From NCBI GenBank assembly GCA_046349855.1, contig JAXMBM010000011.1, positions 1-64,000 on the forward strand: a stretch of 64,000 nucleotides of DNA, read 5' to 3'. The notes below the pieces were generated by a model. The model searched no databases. It was not told where the DNA came from and worked only from the letters and a program-made list of their open reading frames with translations. Numbering within the stretch: the first letter of the stretch is position 1; every line of letters starts with the position of its first letter. Of the stretch, positions 51,256 to 60,584 are shown piece by piece. The stretch is from CAIXSC01 sp046349855. Lineage in GTDB: Bacteria; Planctomycetota; Planctomycetia; Pirellulales; Pirellulaceae. Both the position numbers and the translations under genes were made by a program.

Positions 51256-54200
51256 TCAATCGACAAACAGGTAGGCATTGCTGGTGAACAGCGACCGGGC
51301 GAGCGCCGCCCAGGCGGCTTCGTCCGCCGTTGCCGCGGTGGCCGGTGTGGCGCTGGCCTGCGCGCGATAGCGGGCGACAAAATCGAGAGCCGCCGCCAGC
51401 TGCTCGTCGGTGGTCTCGCGGCCCGTGATGGCGGCGAACGCCCAAACAACCCGCGTCCGGTCGTCGGGCTGTTCGCGTTGCAGCCGGCGGGCCAGCGAGA
51501 CGGCGTGCCCGTGCACTCCCGGAGCGTTCAGCAGGTACAAGGCCTGGATGGGGGTGGTGGTGGTCAGGCGTTCGGCCGTGCTCAGATTCGGATCGGCTCC
51601 GTCGAACAGTGACAGGTACGGATGCTTGCGGGCTCGTTGCACCATCAGATAGAGGCTGCGGTGCGACGAATCGTAGTCAGCGCTGAACGGATAGTGGATC
51701 GTGAAACCCCAGGACTCGGTGGGCGGGAACGGATGCGGACCCGGGATTGAACGATCCAGGTCACCGCTGATGTCGAGCAGTCCGTCGCGCAGCGCTTCGG
51801 CGTCGAGCGGCCGACGGGTATGTTTCCACAGCCAGCGATTGGTCGGGTCGACCGCGGCACTCGCCGCCTGATCGATGCTCGCCAGCTGATAGGTGCGCGA
51901 GAGCACGACATCCCGTCGCACCGCTTTCAGTGAACCCTCGTACCGCAACAGTTCCCGTGCGAGGAAGTCGAGCAGCTCGGGATGCGAAGGGGGCTCGCCA
52001 CGGGTGCCGAAATCGCTGGCCGTGGGCACGATTCCGCGACCAAACAACTGCTGCCAGATGCGATTGACCATCACTCGCCAGGTCAACGGCTGATCGGGCC
52101 GGGTCAGCCAGTCGGCGAGGGCGCGCCGCCCGCTCTCCACAGCCGGACTCGGCAACGCCGCACCGCCAAAGATCTCCAGGTTGCGTCGCGGGGCCACTTC
52201 CCCCGGTCGATCCGGTTCGCCACGCTTCTGGATGGCCACGTCGCGCGGCTGGCCTTCGGTCACCGCGTAGGCCCATGCGTAGAGGGGCTGAGCCGCGACG
52301 GCGGTTCGGCGCTGTTGCAGGGCAGTGGCGGCCGCATCCAGCTGAGTCAGCTGCTGGCGGAGTTCGGTCAGCTGCTCGGCCGTGAGCGTTTCGCCGGGCC
52401 GCGTCGCATCGGGGAGCGGCGCTGTCTGCAGGAACAGGTTGTCGAGATCGCGGGTGGGACGGCGGCCGTCCAGCTGGCCGATACCGTCGCAGAAAAACGT
52501 GTCGAGTGTTCCCTGCCAGCCCGGGGCGAGCGCCAGGTCACGAAACTCCTGCCACTCACCCGGACGACCGACTCGTCCCGCGTACCGCCGCGCCGTGGTG
52601 TCGATTTCGAGCTGCAGGTTGTACCAGCGTGCGGGAACCAGCGTCGCCACGGTGCGCCAGCCGTCGCCATCCCGCAGTCGTAGTTCGCCCGACGACACAC
52701 TGGCTTCCCAGGCCAGCGACGCGATCGCTCCCTGTCCCAGGTAGAAGCGGTAGGCGCCCGGTGCATCGGTTGGCGGGTTGTGGTTGCGGAAGTCGAGGCT
52801 GAAATAGAGGCGAGGAGCCGTGGCGGTAGTGAAGGGAGCCGGCCAGGTGTAGCGAATGCCATCGTGCGGTTGCCCCGGTTCGATTCGTACGCCGCGCTGA
52901 CCCGCGGCCGCCACGTGTGTCAGGGGGCTCTGCGCGTCCCCCAAAACTCGGTGCGGACCAGCCTGGAACCACGGCTTTCCCAACGGCTGTCCTTCCGCCT
53001 GGTCTTCGAACAGCAGCGCCGCGGGTGGCGGTCCACCGGGGAGCCGGGCCGCCAGTTTGGCCCGTTCGGCGCTCAACCGCTGGCTTTCAGCGTCGAAGGT
53101 CGCGAGTTCGCTGCGGCGCTGTTCGTCTATCCGAGCCTGTTCGGCCGGCGGGACGAGCGGCACGAGGTCATGAGGTCGCTTGTGCTCTTCGCCTCCGGGA
53201 AATGAAAACCGGCTGCTCGCGAAGATGCCGTACCAGGCGTAATAGTCGGCCATGTTGATCGGGTCGTACTTGTGGTCGTGGCACCGCGCACAGCCGATCG
53301 ACAGCCCGAGCACCGAACGCCCCAGTCCTTCGATCGTGTCGGCAATATCGAGGTGCTGGAAGTCGGTGTTGATGTTGTAGCCAAACCGCTTGCTGACCGC
53401 CAAATAGCCTGTTGCAACGACCTGATCCGCGTACTGGTCGGCAGAGATCTGTCCCGCGGACGCAGCTTCCCGCGCGAGAATGTCACCGGCCAGTTGTTCC
53501 CGCAGGAATTCGCCGTACGGCTTGTCGGCATTCAGGGCGCGGACCACGTAGTTGCGGTAGCGAAAGGCCTCGCGCACCGGATAGTCGGCCCCGTCGCCCG
53601 CCGTGTCGGCGTAGCGGGCTGCATCCAGCCACAGGCGCCCCGCGCGTTCGCCATACGCCGGCGTGGCCAGCAACCGGTCGACCACTCGCGCCACGGCATC
53701 GACCCCTTCGTCGGCCAGCAGGTCGGCCATCTGGTCGGGTGTGGGCGGCAAACCGGTGAGATCGATGGCCAGTCGGCGGAGGAGCGTGCGGCGATCGGCC
53801 AGCGGCGCGACGTCGAGTTTCCGCCGCTCCCACTCGCGCACGAGGAAGCGGTCGAGCGGTGACCAGGCGAGTTCGGGCCGAGCGACCGCGGGAACGGCGG
53901 GTCGAACGGGTGGCACAAAGGCCCAGTAGCTTCGTTCGTCGGCCGTGATCGGACCACCGCGTGTCAGCTGGACCACTTTTTCCGCGGGCCAGGGAGCGCC
54001 CGCCGCAACCCACTGCTCGAGGTCCGCGATCTGGTCGGGACGCAACTTGCCGTCGGGTGGCATCTTGATTTCGTGTTCGTGTCGCACCACTTGCAGCAGC
54101 AGACTGCGGCGGGGGTCGCCGGGCACGAGTGCGGGACCGCTGTCCCCGCCGCGCAACAGCAGTTCACGAGCATCGACTCGTAAACCGGCTTCTTGTTTGG

Positions 54201-54522
54201 TTGCTCCGTGACAGCGGGCACAGTGCGCGATGAACAGCGGGCGAATCGCACGTTCGAACCGCTCCTGGTTCTCGTCCGCGGTGGTCGGTCGAGGCAACAG
54301 CAAGTGGTTCAGGAGCAGCGCGTACAGCAGTCCGTACAGAAGCGGCCGGCGTTTTCCGCGGGGGATCGGCCGACCCGCCTGCGCGGCGGGGTGAGGAACA
54401 ACCATCGGTGAGGGACGGTCAGACGCCGGTTCGGCGCCGTCGGCAGGTTGTGAGGCGAGGGACGGACGCCGGCTCGTCCCGACCGACTCGCCATTCCTGA
54501 CCGATCGTGGGCTTGCATTCAT
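51256..54522 (-). CDS. planctomycete cytochrome c / DUF1549 / DUF1553 protein
   Basis: A 1088-aa protein of a family expanded in planctomycetes. A basic N-terminus and a hydrophobic anchor (LLYGLLYALLLNHLLL) come first, then a PSCyt1 heme domain with CARCHG at 101-106 (CxxCH) and the distal Met candidate in IKMPPDGKL. DUF1549 follows with the conserved CARCHDHKYDP near 412, then an insert of concanavalin-like type (about 500-720), and DUF1553 to the end (TWRVMVNRIWQQLFGRGIV, ALYLLNAPGVHGHA). It probably works in the periplasm in electron transfer during carbohydrate degradation; the reaction is unknown. ATG 54522 follows AGGA. Confidence 0.94.
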   Translation of the reverse strand: MNASPRSVRNGESVGTSRRPSLASQPADGAEPASDRPSPMVVPHPAAQAGRPIPRGKRRPLLYGLLYALLLNHLLLPRPTTADENQERFERAIRPLFIAHCARCHGATKQEAGLRVDARELLLRGGDSGPALVPGDPRRSLLLQVVRHEHEIKMPPDGKLRPDQIADLEQWVAAGAPWPAEKVVQLTRGGPITADERSYWAFVPPVRPAVPAVARPELAWSPLDRFLVREWERRKLDVAPLADRRTLLRRLAIDLTGLPPTPDQMADLLADEGVDAVARVVDRLLATPAYGERAGRLWLDAARYADTAGDGADYPVREAFRYRNYVVRALNADKPYGEFLREQLAGDILAREAASAGQISADQYADQVVATGYLAVSKRFGYNINTDFQHLDIADTIEGLGRSVLGLSIGCARCHDHKYDPINMADYYAWYGIFASSRFSFPGGEEHKRPHDLVPLVPPAEQARIDEQRRSELATFDAESQRLSAERAKLAARLPGGPPPAALLFEDQAEGQPLGKPWFQAGPHRVLGDAQSPLTHVAAAGQRGVRIEPGQPHDGIRYTWPAPFTTATAPRLYFSLDFRNHNPPTDAPGAYRFYLGQGAIASLAWEASVSSGELRLRDGDGWRTVATLVPARWYNLQLEIDTTARRYAGRVGRPGEWQEFRDLALAPGWQGTLDTFFCDGIGQLDGRRPTRDLDNLFLQTAPLPDATRPGETLTAEQLTELRQQLTQLDAAATALQQRRTAVAAQPLYAWAYAVTEGQPRDVAIQKRGEPDRPGEVAPRRNLEIFGGAALPSPAVESGRRALADWLTRPDQPLTWRVMVNRIWQQLFGRGIVPTASDFGTRGEPPSHPELLDFLARELLRYEGSLKAVRRDVVLSRTYQLASIDQAASAAVDPTNRWLWKHTRRPLDAEALRDGLLDISGDLDRSIPGPHPFPPTESWGFTIHYPFSADYDSSHRSLYLMVQRARKHPYLSLFDGADPNLSTAERLTTTTPIQALYLLNAPGVHGHAVSLARRLQREQPDDRTRVVWAFAAITGRETTDEQLAAALDFVARYRAQASATPATAATADEAAWAALARSLFTSNAYLFVD

Positions 54523-54741
54523 AATTCGCCATCCTGTCGGCCCATGCTCTGCTCCCTGCCGTGCCCCTTCGACCGCCCCGTCCGGCTCGCACCGCGGATG
54601 AGCGGATGGAAATCATGATGAGCGGGAGGAAAACGTCACGCAAGGGAAGTTGTGCAGTGGAATTTGCTGCACCGGGCGATTATGTTCAGCCAGTCGATTC
54701 ACGGATACGAACTGTCTTCCAGGGTGAAGGGAATCCCGGCC

Positions 54742-55872
54742 ATGTCCAGCAGCGAGCAGCGCCGGCGGGAGGAACTGCGGAGGATTCGCAAGCAGCAGGC
54801 TCGTGCCAAGACCGAGCCGCCGCGAACTTTCCCCAGCGATGTGCCGGCGCGGCTCGACCGGACGTTCGACCAGCTGCAGGAGATGATGGCGCAGCTGCGC
54901 ACGACTCCGTTTCCGGGGGCCAGCGATGGCACGGCGTCGTATCCGGATCAGTTCAAGTACGCTTACGCCCGTTGGCTGGAGAAACAGGCGGCGTGGCGAA
55001 CCCGGCAGGCTCGGTTTGAGCAGCAGTATCGGCAGGGTCCCCTGGGAATGCTTGGCGATATCGACCATTGGGCCATGGAGAAGTTTTTCTGGCAGGGGGA
55101 TGCGCCGCAGGGTGAGCATCCGCTGGATGCGTTTCTCCAGCGGCACGCTCACCGATATTCGCCGACGGCCTGCGCGCAGTTCCGGCAGTGGAAGCAGGCC
55201 CAGATCGGACTGTTCGAGATTGGCTCCGTGCAGCGCGACACCGTGAAACTGCGGCCGTTCGATATCTTCCGGCAGCAGCCTGTGGGACCCTGGCGGCAGG
55301 CGATCGACTTGTCGATGCAAGGGGCGGCCACGTACGCCGGAAAAGCCGGCATGCTCTTGCTCACGTACCTGGCGCCCTGGAATCCGGCTCAGGAACTCGA
55401 CTGCGCCCTGGGGTTCTCCGGCATGGTCCCCCGCGCCGCCTGCGGTGTTTTGGCACCTTACCTCAATCTGCAGCACAGCGACTTTGGTCGGCAACCCTGG
55501 CCCTGGCAGCAGGCGGGGGAGGCGAGCCGGCAGCTGCGCAGCGAGTGGCCTCAGCGCAACTGGCAGGCCTGGCTGCGCGAACGCATCGCCACTCCCTTTT
55601 CGGCGGTCGTCGTGTTTGGGAATTCCGGCCCGCAGATAGTCGTGGCTCATAGCTTGTCCGCGGTCATGACCGACGAGGAGGCGCGCGAATACGGCGTCTA
55701 TCTGGACGTGACTTGGCGCGGCGAGTCGTGCCTGATTGGTGCCACCGGAGTCGTCCCCTGCGATCTGTCGACTCCCACGGCCGCGGCCGTGGCGGAGTAT
55801 GTCGAGTACCGCCGGCTGGTGGGGCCGCCCCCGAAAGCCCATCTGGTCAACGCCTACGCCCGCGGTCTGTGA
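54742..55872 (+). CDS. hypothetical protein (376 aa)
   Basis: A 376-aa soluble protein from ATG 54742 (MSSSEQRRREELRRIRKQQA), with GAAGGGAA upstream. The N-terminus is a basic helix, then a helical Gln/Arg-rich region (LEKQAAWRTRQARFEQQYRQ), then a mixed domain with LAPWNPAQELDCALGFSGMV and LRPFDIFRQQPVGPWRQAID, and a C-terminal beta part (VVVFGNSGPQIVVAHSLSAV). No signal peptide and no family recognised. It is divergent from the cytochrome gene. Confidence 0.72.
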   Translation: MSSSEQRRREELRRIRKQQARAKTEPPRTFPSDVPARLDRTFDQLQEMMAQLRTTPFPGASDGTASYPDQFKYAYARWLEKQAAWRTRQARFEQQYRQGPLGMLGDIDHWAMEKFFWQGDAPQGEHPLDAFLQRHAHRYSPTACAQFRQWKQAQIGLFEIGSVQRDTVKLRPFDIFRQQPVGPWRQAIDLSMQGAATYAGKAGMLLLTYLAPWNPAQELDCALGFSGMVPRAACGVLAPYLNLQHSDFGRQPWPWQQAGEASRQLRSEWPQRNWQAWLRERIATPFSAVVVFGNSGPQIVVAHSLSAVMTDEEAREYGVYLDVTWRGESCLIGATGVVPCDLSTPTAAAVAEYVEYRRLVGPPPKAHLVNAYARGL

Positions 55873-56036
55873 ACGGCGTCTGAGCGGAAGAGGGAACGGT
55901 GCGGCTGGCCGCGGGCTCCCTGTCCTCGTCGCCGCGCGCAGCGACCGCTACAATCAAAGCTGTCCACCGGAACTTGTGCAGCGGCGTTCGTCGGGCGAGT
56001 TCCTGGTCCGCAGCTCTAGCATGAAGGGGCAGATCG

Positions 56037-57032
56037 ATGCAACGGATCATGATGTTCTGGGGGGTGCTCAGTCTGAGTGTGGGATTGGCACGAGCCGCCG
56101 ATCCACCGAGCGCCGACGAGCAGGCCATTCGCGCGTCCATTACTTCTTATGTGGCCGCCTACAACCGCGGTGATGCCAAGGCCGTGGCCAGTCACTGGTC
56201 GGAAAATGCCGTGTGGGTAAGTCCGGCGGGGCAGAAGGTGCAGGGACGAGCGGCGATCGAACAGGCGCTGACCGCCATGTTCGCCGAACTTAAGGGGACC
56301 AAGCTGGAAATCGCCGAGCCGTCGATCCGCCTGGTCACCCCCGACGTGGCACTCGAAGAAGGTGAAGTGCTCGTACTCCGGCCCGAAGAAGAGCCGCAGG
56401 GAGCCAGCTACATCGCGGTGCATGTCAAGAAAGATGGCAAGTGGCATCTCGACAGCGTGCGGGAAACCGAGTTGCCGACCGAGGCCTTCTCGCGCGATGG
56501 TCTGGATCAGCTCGACTGGCTCGTCGGCGAATGGGTCGACAGCGGCGCCGGTTCCACGGTGGAGACCAAGGTGGCCTGGACCAAGAACGGGACCTTCCTC
56601 ACCATGTCGTTCCGCGTGGTGACCTCCGAGGACGATGATCTCGAAGGTACGCAGATCATCGGCTGGGACCCCACGAGCCGCTCGATCCGCTCGTGGCTCT
56701 TCGATTCCGATGGCGGCTTCGGCGAAGGGACCTGGACACGCGACGGGAAACGCTGGGTGGTTCAGGCGACGCAGACGCTGGCGGACGGCCGGCGGACCTC
56801 GTCCACGAACATCTATCAGCGCGAAGATGACAACTCGTATACCTGGCAATCGACCGAGCGCCGGGTCGATGGCGTCGCCATGCCCGATATCAAACCGGTG
56901 AAAGTGCAGCGCGCGGCGCAGGCCAAGCCGGCCGCAGGTGCCGATGCGACTCCGCCGAAGGACGTTCCTGCGGGCTCGGCCAAGCCAGCCGGTAAGCCAG
57001 GAGCCGGGACGGTTCCGCCGCGGAAGAAGTAG
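56037..57032 (+). CDS. secreted SnoaL/DUF4440-like protein
   Basis: A 331-aa exported protein. MQRIMMFWGVLSLSVGLARA is the signal peptide. Residues about 25-140 form an NTF2-like SnoaL domain as in SgcJ/EcaC proteins (ITSYVAAYNRGDAKAVASHW, GRAAIEQALTAMF, GKWHLDSVRE). A second beta-rich domain (LDQLDWLVGEWVDSG ... YTWQSTERRVDG) resembles DUF1579-like lipocalin folds. The C-terminal 50 residues are a Lys/Pro/Ala tail. Such proteins are common in planctomycetes; substrates are not known. ATG 56037 has AAGGGG upstream. Confidence 0.85.
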   Translation: MQRIMMFWGVLSLSVGLARAADPPSADEQAIRASITSYVAAYNRGDAKAVASHWSENAVWVSPAGQKVQGRAAIEQALTAMFAELKGTKLEIAEPSIRLVTPDVALEEGEVLVLRPEEEPQGASYIAVHVKKDGKWHLDSVRETELPTEAFSRDGLDQLDWLVGEWVDSGAGSTVETKVAWTKNGTFLTMSFRVVTSEDDDLEGTQIIGWDPTSRSIRSWLFDSDGGFGEGTWTRDGKRWVVQATQTLADGRRTSSTNIYQREDDNSYTWQSTERRVDGVAMPDIKPVKVQRAAQAKPAAGADATPPKDVPAGSAKPAGKPGAGTVPPRKK

Positions 57033-57128
57033 GGGCCGCGGTCGTCTTGATGGGACGGCCGTGAGCATGCAGGCCGCACGGCGCCGAGTCGCCGCGGAAG
57101 TCTCCTTTCAGCACATATCAGGTGTACC

Positions 57129-58526
57129 ATGAAACGCATCGGTATCCTTCTGGCAGTGGTAGTGGCAGTCGCCTCGCCGACGGTCGACGCCTGGGGCCGG
57201 GGCGGCGGTGGACGCGGTGGTGGTTTCGGCGGAGGTGGAGCTCGCATGGGAGGTGGTGGCGGTGGATTCTCCCGCCCCTCGCCCTCGATGTCTCGCCCTT
57301 CGCCCTCGATGAACCGGCCCTCGTCCGGGATGTCCCGCCCGACGCCTCATCCATCGACCGGGCGACCGGCGAGTGGCATGGGGGGCGCCGGAGTCGCCAA
57401 CCATGGACCGTCGATGAGTCGACCGAATGGTGGTGGATTCGGCGGCGCCGGTGGTTTTGGAGGAGCGGGCAGTGCAGCCAATCGCGGCACGGCGGGTAAT
57501 CGCGGCCAGTTCAGCGGCCGACCCCAGGCCGGCGACTACGCTCGACCCAGTCAGCGCGACGTCAGCAGCTTCCTCAATATGCCATCGTCCCCGAGCACGC
57601 GGAGCGGAGTCGCCAGTACGCTGCCGGCGCGCGGCGCGAGTGGCATCCGGACCGCAACCGGTCCCGGTGGAGGTTCGGTCACCGTGGGCGGCATCGGTGG
57701 CAGCCGCACGGGTCCGGGCGGCACGACGGTCGGCGCCGGTCGTGTGGGAGTGAAAGTCACCGGGCCCGGTGGCAACAGCTACACCAAGGTCGCCGGCGGC
57801 GCGGCGGTGCGCGGACCGTACGGCAACACGGTTGCGGCGGGGCGCGGGGCCTCGTTCGTCAATGGTCAATTTGTAGGTGGGCGGACATGGAGTGCCGTGA
57901 ACGGCAACTTCCGCCATTGGGGCTACTACGGGCCCGGTTGGGCGGCCCGCTATCCGGGTTGCTGGTGGCCGGGCCGCTGGGCGGTCGCGGGAACGATCTG
58001 GGCGACCACCGCCTGGGCGACCGCCGGCGCCTATTGCGGCTGCAGCGGCGAACCGGCCTATTACGACTATTCTCAGATGTCGTACCAGGAAGGCAATGTG
58101 TACTACGGCGACGAATCGCTGGGCACGACGCAGGAGTACTACGATCAGACGACCCAGTTGGCCAATCAGGGGGCGGAACCGACCAACGAGGAATGGCTCC
58201 CCTTGGGCGTGTTCGGCATCGTGCCGGAAGACGGTACCGAAGCCGAAAAGACGCTCCAGCTGGCCGTCAACAAACAGGGCGTGATCCGCGGCAACTACCA
58301 CGATCTGCTCACCGATCAGGTCACTCCGGTGACGGGAGCGGTGGACAAGGAGACGCAGCGCGTCGCCATCCGTCTTCAGGGCAACGACAACCTCGTCCTG
58401 GAAACGGGCCTCTATAACCTCACCAACGACGAAGTCCCGGCGCTGATCCACCTGGACAAGGATCGGCAGGTCTCGCGCGTGCTGGTGCGGTTGAAGCAAC
58501 CCGAGGATCAGGCCTCGTCGCCGTAG
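57129..58526 (+). CDS. Gly-rich secreted protein, paralogue of 4734-6080
   Basis: A 465-aa exported protein. The signal peptide is MKRIGILLAVVVAVASPTVD; a Gly/Arg stretch and Ser/Pro/Met repeats (SRPSPSMSRPSPSMNRPS) follow, then the same ordered blocks as the 4734 gene: SQRDVSSFLNMPS, GPGGGSVTVGG, GPGGTTVGAG, GPGGNSYTKVAGG, a Trp-rich segment with YCGC, and the C-terminus EEWLPLGVFGIV ... ETGLYNLTND. The conserved C-terminal half suggests it carries the function and that the Gly-rich part is a spacer. No domain assignment. It is followed by a GC-rich hairpin that may end the transcript. Confidence 0.85.
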   Translation: MKRIGILLAVVVAVASPTVDAWGRGGGGRGGGFGGGGARMGGGGGGFSRPSPSMSRPSPSMNRPSSGMSRPTPHPSTGRPASGMGGAGVANHGPSMSRPNGGGFGGAGGFGGAGSAANRGTAGNRGQFSGRPQAGDYARPSQRDVSSFLNMPSSPSTRSGVASTLPARGASGIRTATGPGGGSVTVGGIGGSRTGPGGTTVGAGRVGVKVTGPGGNSYTKVAGGAAVRGPYGNTVAAGRGASFVNGQFVGGRTWSAVNGNFRHWGYYGPGWAARYPGCWWPGRWAVAGTIWATTAWATAGAYCGCSGEPAYYDYSQMSYQEGNVYYGDESLGTTQEYYDQTTQLANQGAEPTNEEWLPLGVFGIVPEDGTEAEKTLQLAVNKQGVIRGNYHDLLTDQVTPVTGAVDKETQRVAIRLQGNDNLVLETGLYNLTNDEVPALIHLDKDRQVSRVLVRLKQPEDQASSP

Positions 58527-58542
58527 GACCACGACCTGCCCA

Positions 58543-58599
58543 CCGGGCGGCGGCTTCCGCCGGGCGGCGGCTTCCGCCGGGCGGCGGCTTCCGCCGCCC
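58543..58599 (+). terminator. GC-rich repeat ending in a hairpin, possible terminator
   Basis: Three 17-bp units CCGGGCGGCGGCTTCCG run from 58543 to 58593. The last unit plus the following bases make GGGCGGCGG-CTT-CCGCCGCCC (58579-58599), a 9-bp perfect stem with a 3-base loop, 17 bp after the stop of the Gly-rich protein gene (array start). Only a weak GTGTTT follows, so intrinsic termination is unproven. Confidence 0.45.
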
Positions 58600-58618
58600 G
58601 TGTTTCACCCAGCGTCAG

Positions 58619-58736
58619 GTGGCAATGCGGGGCATTGTCGTGGATCGCTCCGCGGTCCACCGGCTCTGTGTCCGGACGTTGGATCACGCAGCGCTCCTAG
58701 ACGATGACCATGACAACCTGGCGCTGTCCAGCCAGG
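58619..58736. mobile_element. short member of the TTGGACAGC element family, left end truncated (copy C)
   Basis: Reads GTGGCAATGCGGGGCATTG, GTCGTGGATCGCTCCGCGGTCC, GGCTCTGTGTCCGGACGTTGGATCACGC in pieces, then TGACAACCTGGCGCTGTCCA. The right arm matches 20032-20089 and the left arm matches the inner long arm of copy D in reverse. The outer left end is absent, and the right end has CCAGCC instead of CCAACT. No CTAG flank remains. Confidence 0.7.
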
Positions 58737-58768
58737 TGTGACTGCGAAAGTGTGGCCAGAGACTCGTC

Positions 58769-60004
58769 TCAGACGGCGCCGTCCGAAGCGGATGGCGCCG
58801 TCTGCCGATCCGCGCTGCGTTGGGCTGGAAACAGCAGCCGGCGAGTGTGACGGGCAATCATCAGCTCCTCGTGTGTCGGGATGACCCAGGCGGAGACGCG
58901 GCTGTTCGGCCGGCTCAATCGCGGACCGCCAGCGGCATTCGCATTGGTCGCGAAGTCGAGTCCCAGCCAGGCGGCCTCGCGGCAGATCCGCTCCCGGATC
59001 TCGGCCGAGTTTTCGCCGATGCCCGCGGTGAAGACCAGTGCGTCGATTCCGCCGAGGACGGCGGCGAGCGAGCCGAGCTCGCGGCCGATCCGGTAGACGA
59101 ACAGGTCGACCGCCAGCTGAGCGCGGGGCGCGGAGCTTTTCAACAGTGTCCGCATGTCACTCGACACGCCCGACACTCCCAGCAGCCCGGATCGTGTGTA
59201 CAGCAGTTGTTCGATTTCGTGCGGCGCGAGTCCCCGCTGGTTGAGCAGGTAGAGGATCACGCCTGGGTCGAGGCTTCCGCAGCGGGTCCCCATCGGGATG
59301 CCGTCAAGGCTGCTGAAGCCCATCGTCGTGGCCTGGCTCCGCCCGCCCGCCAGGGCACAGAGGCTGACACCGTTTCCCAGATGGAGGACGATTGTTCGGC
59401 CGGCCGCCGCGCGGGGGTCGACCTGCGGCAGCACCGATGCCACGTATTCGAACGACAGTCCGTGGAAGCCGTATCGCCGAACGCCCTCGGCGTATAGTTC
59501 CCCAGGCAACGCGAACAGCTGTGCGACGGGCGGATTGGATTGATGGAAAGAAGTGTCGAAACAGGCGACCTGAGGCACCTCGGGCAGCCGTTCGGCGATC
59601 CGGCGGATGGCCGCCAGATTGTGCGGCTGATGGAGCGGCATGAACGGAATGAAGCGGGCCAGTTTTTCGAGCACGTCGGCATCGACTCGCACCGGCTGGA
59701 GGAATTCGGTGCCCCCCTGCACCACGCGGTGACCGATCCCCACCAGCCGGCGCTCGCCGAGTGCCGAGTGGAGATAGTGAGTGAGAAACTCCAGCGCCTC
59801 GTCGTGTTGCAGACGCGTGTCCGCGGGCCAGGCGTGTTCTGCGACGAGAGTTCCCTGGGCGTCCTGAGCGCGGAAACGGGGAGCGGTGTGGAGTCCTGCG
59901 ATCTGCCCGCGCAATTCACAGGTGAACTCGTCGTCGGTGATGGCGAAGAGCGAAAACTTGATGCTCGATGAACCCGCATTGAGAACGGCAATCATGTCGG
60001 GCAT
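58769..60004 (-). CDS. ackA: acetate kinase
   Basis: A 411-aa ASKHA-fold enzyme interconverting acetate plus ATP and acetyl phosphate plus ADP. Signatures in order: MIAVLNAGSSSIKFSLF at the N-terminus, GHRVVQGG, FDTSFHQ, YGFHGLSFEYV, LHLGNGVSLCALAGG, MGTRCGSLDPG and TAGIGENSAEIRE. The usual MGTRSGD is MGTRCGS here; the Ser/Asp change may be tolerated. ATG 60004 has GGAGG upstream. No phosphotransacetylase gene is adjacent. Confidence 0.95.
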   Translation of the reverse strand: MPDMIAVLNAGSSSIKFSLFAITDDEFTCELRGQIAGLHTAPRFRAQDAQGTLVAEHAWPADTRLQHDEALEFLTHYLHSALGERRLVGIGHRVVQGGTEFLQPVRVDADVLEKLARFIPFMPLHQPHNLAAIRRIAERLPEVPQVACFDTSFHQSNPPVAQLFALPGELYAEGVRRYGFHGLSFEYVASVLPQVDPRAAAGRTIVLHLGNGVSLCALAGGRSQATTMGFSSLDGIPMGTRCGSLDPGVILYLLNQRGLAPHEIEQLLYTRSGLLGVSGVSSDMRTLLKSSAPRAQLAVDLFVYRIGRELGSLAAVLGGIDALVFTAGIGENSAEIRERICREAAWLGLDFATNANAAGGPRLSRPNSRVSAWVIPTHEELMIARHTRRLLFPAQRSADRQTAPSASDGAV

Positions 60005-60255
60005 CCGAATCCTCCCAGCGACCGCGCGGGCCGCCTGATCACGTCTGACTTCCCTGGCCAGTGATGGAACGGGTCGATTCATGGGCCGACGTAGCGAGCA
60101 GTGTCATTACGGCCACCGAGGCCAGCCGAGTGCGTACGCTGTCGGTTCACGAGCATCGGCCGACGAGCGGTCGGCCGGCAATCGATGGGGACTACTCATG
60201 GCACATCCCTTTCCAGCCGTTTGTGATTGTCGGCGGCGCGGGTCTTCCTGCCTAG

Positions 60256-60431
60256 TTGGACAGCGCCGGATTGTATTGTCGTGGATCGCTCCGCGATCCA
60301 ACGCCTCTATGTCCGGGTGTCGGATCACGGAGCGATGCGCGACCATGCCCCGCATTGCCACAATCCGCGCTAAGTCGCACCCAAACAAACACTTCACACG
60401 GCCTGCAGCCGGAGAACGTGGTACTGGCCAA
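60256..60431. mobile_element. 176-bp short member of the TTGGACAGC element family (copy D)
   Basis: Left end TTGGACAGC (60256-60264) with CTAG before it (60252-60255); right end GTACTGGCCAA (60421-60431) followed by CTTAG. Within are the palindrome GGATCGC-TCC-GCGATCC, CGCCTCTATGTCCGGGTG, and the long arm (GCATTGCCACAATCCGCG, AAACACTTCACACGGCCTGC), which matches the left arm of the composite element at 17795-17880 in inverted orientation. No ORF and no 16-bp array are inside. The surrounding 60005-60584 spacer has no supported gene. Confidence 0.75.
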
Positions 60432-60584
60432 CTTAGGGGGCCTGGAATTCCTGATGCGTCAGGTCGTCCCTCAGCATGCTCGACCGCACCCCGTCCCGGT
60501 GGTTATGATGCTCACCAGTTTGCTGGGCTGGAGGCTGCTGATTGGACTGCCCTCTTTCGACTCGTTCTGTGGAGATTGTGTGTC

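Noticed and set aside
57108..58532. 474-aa minus-strand frame
   Set aside because: Antisense to the Gly-rich secreted protein; the similar shadow opposite its paralogue (3726-5999) arises from the same codon bias.
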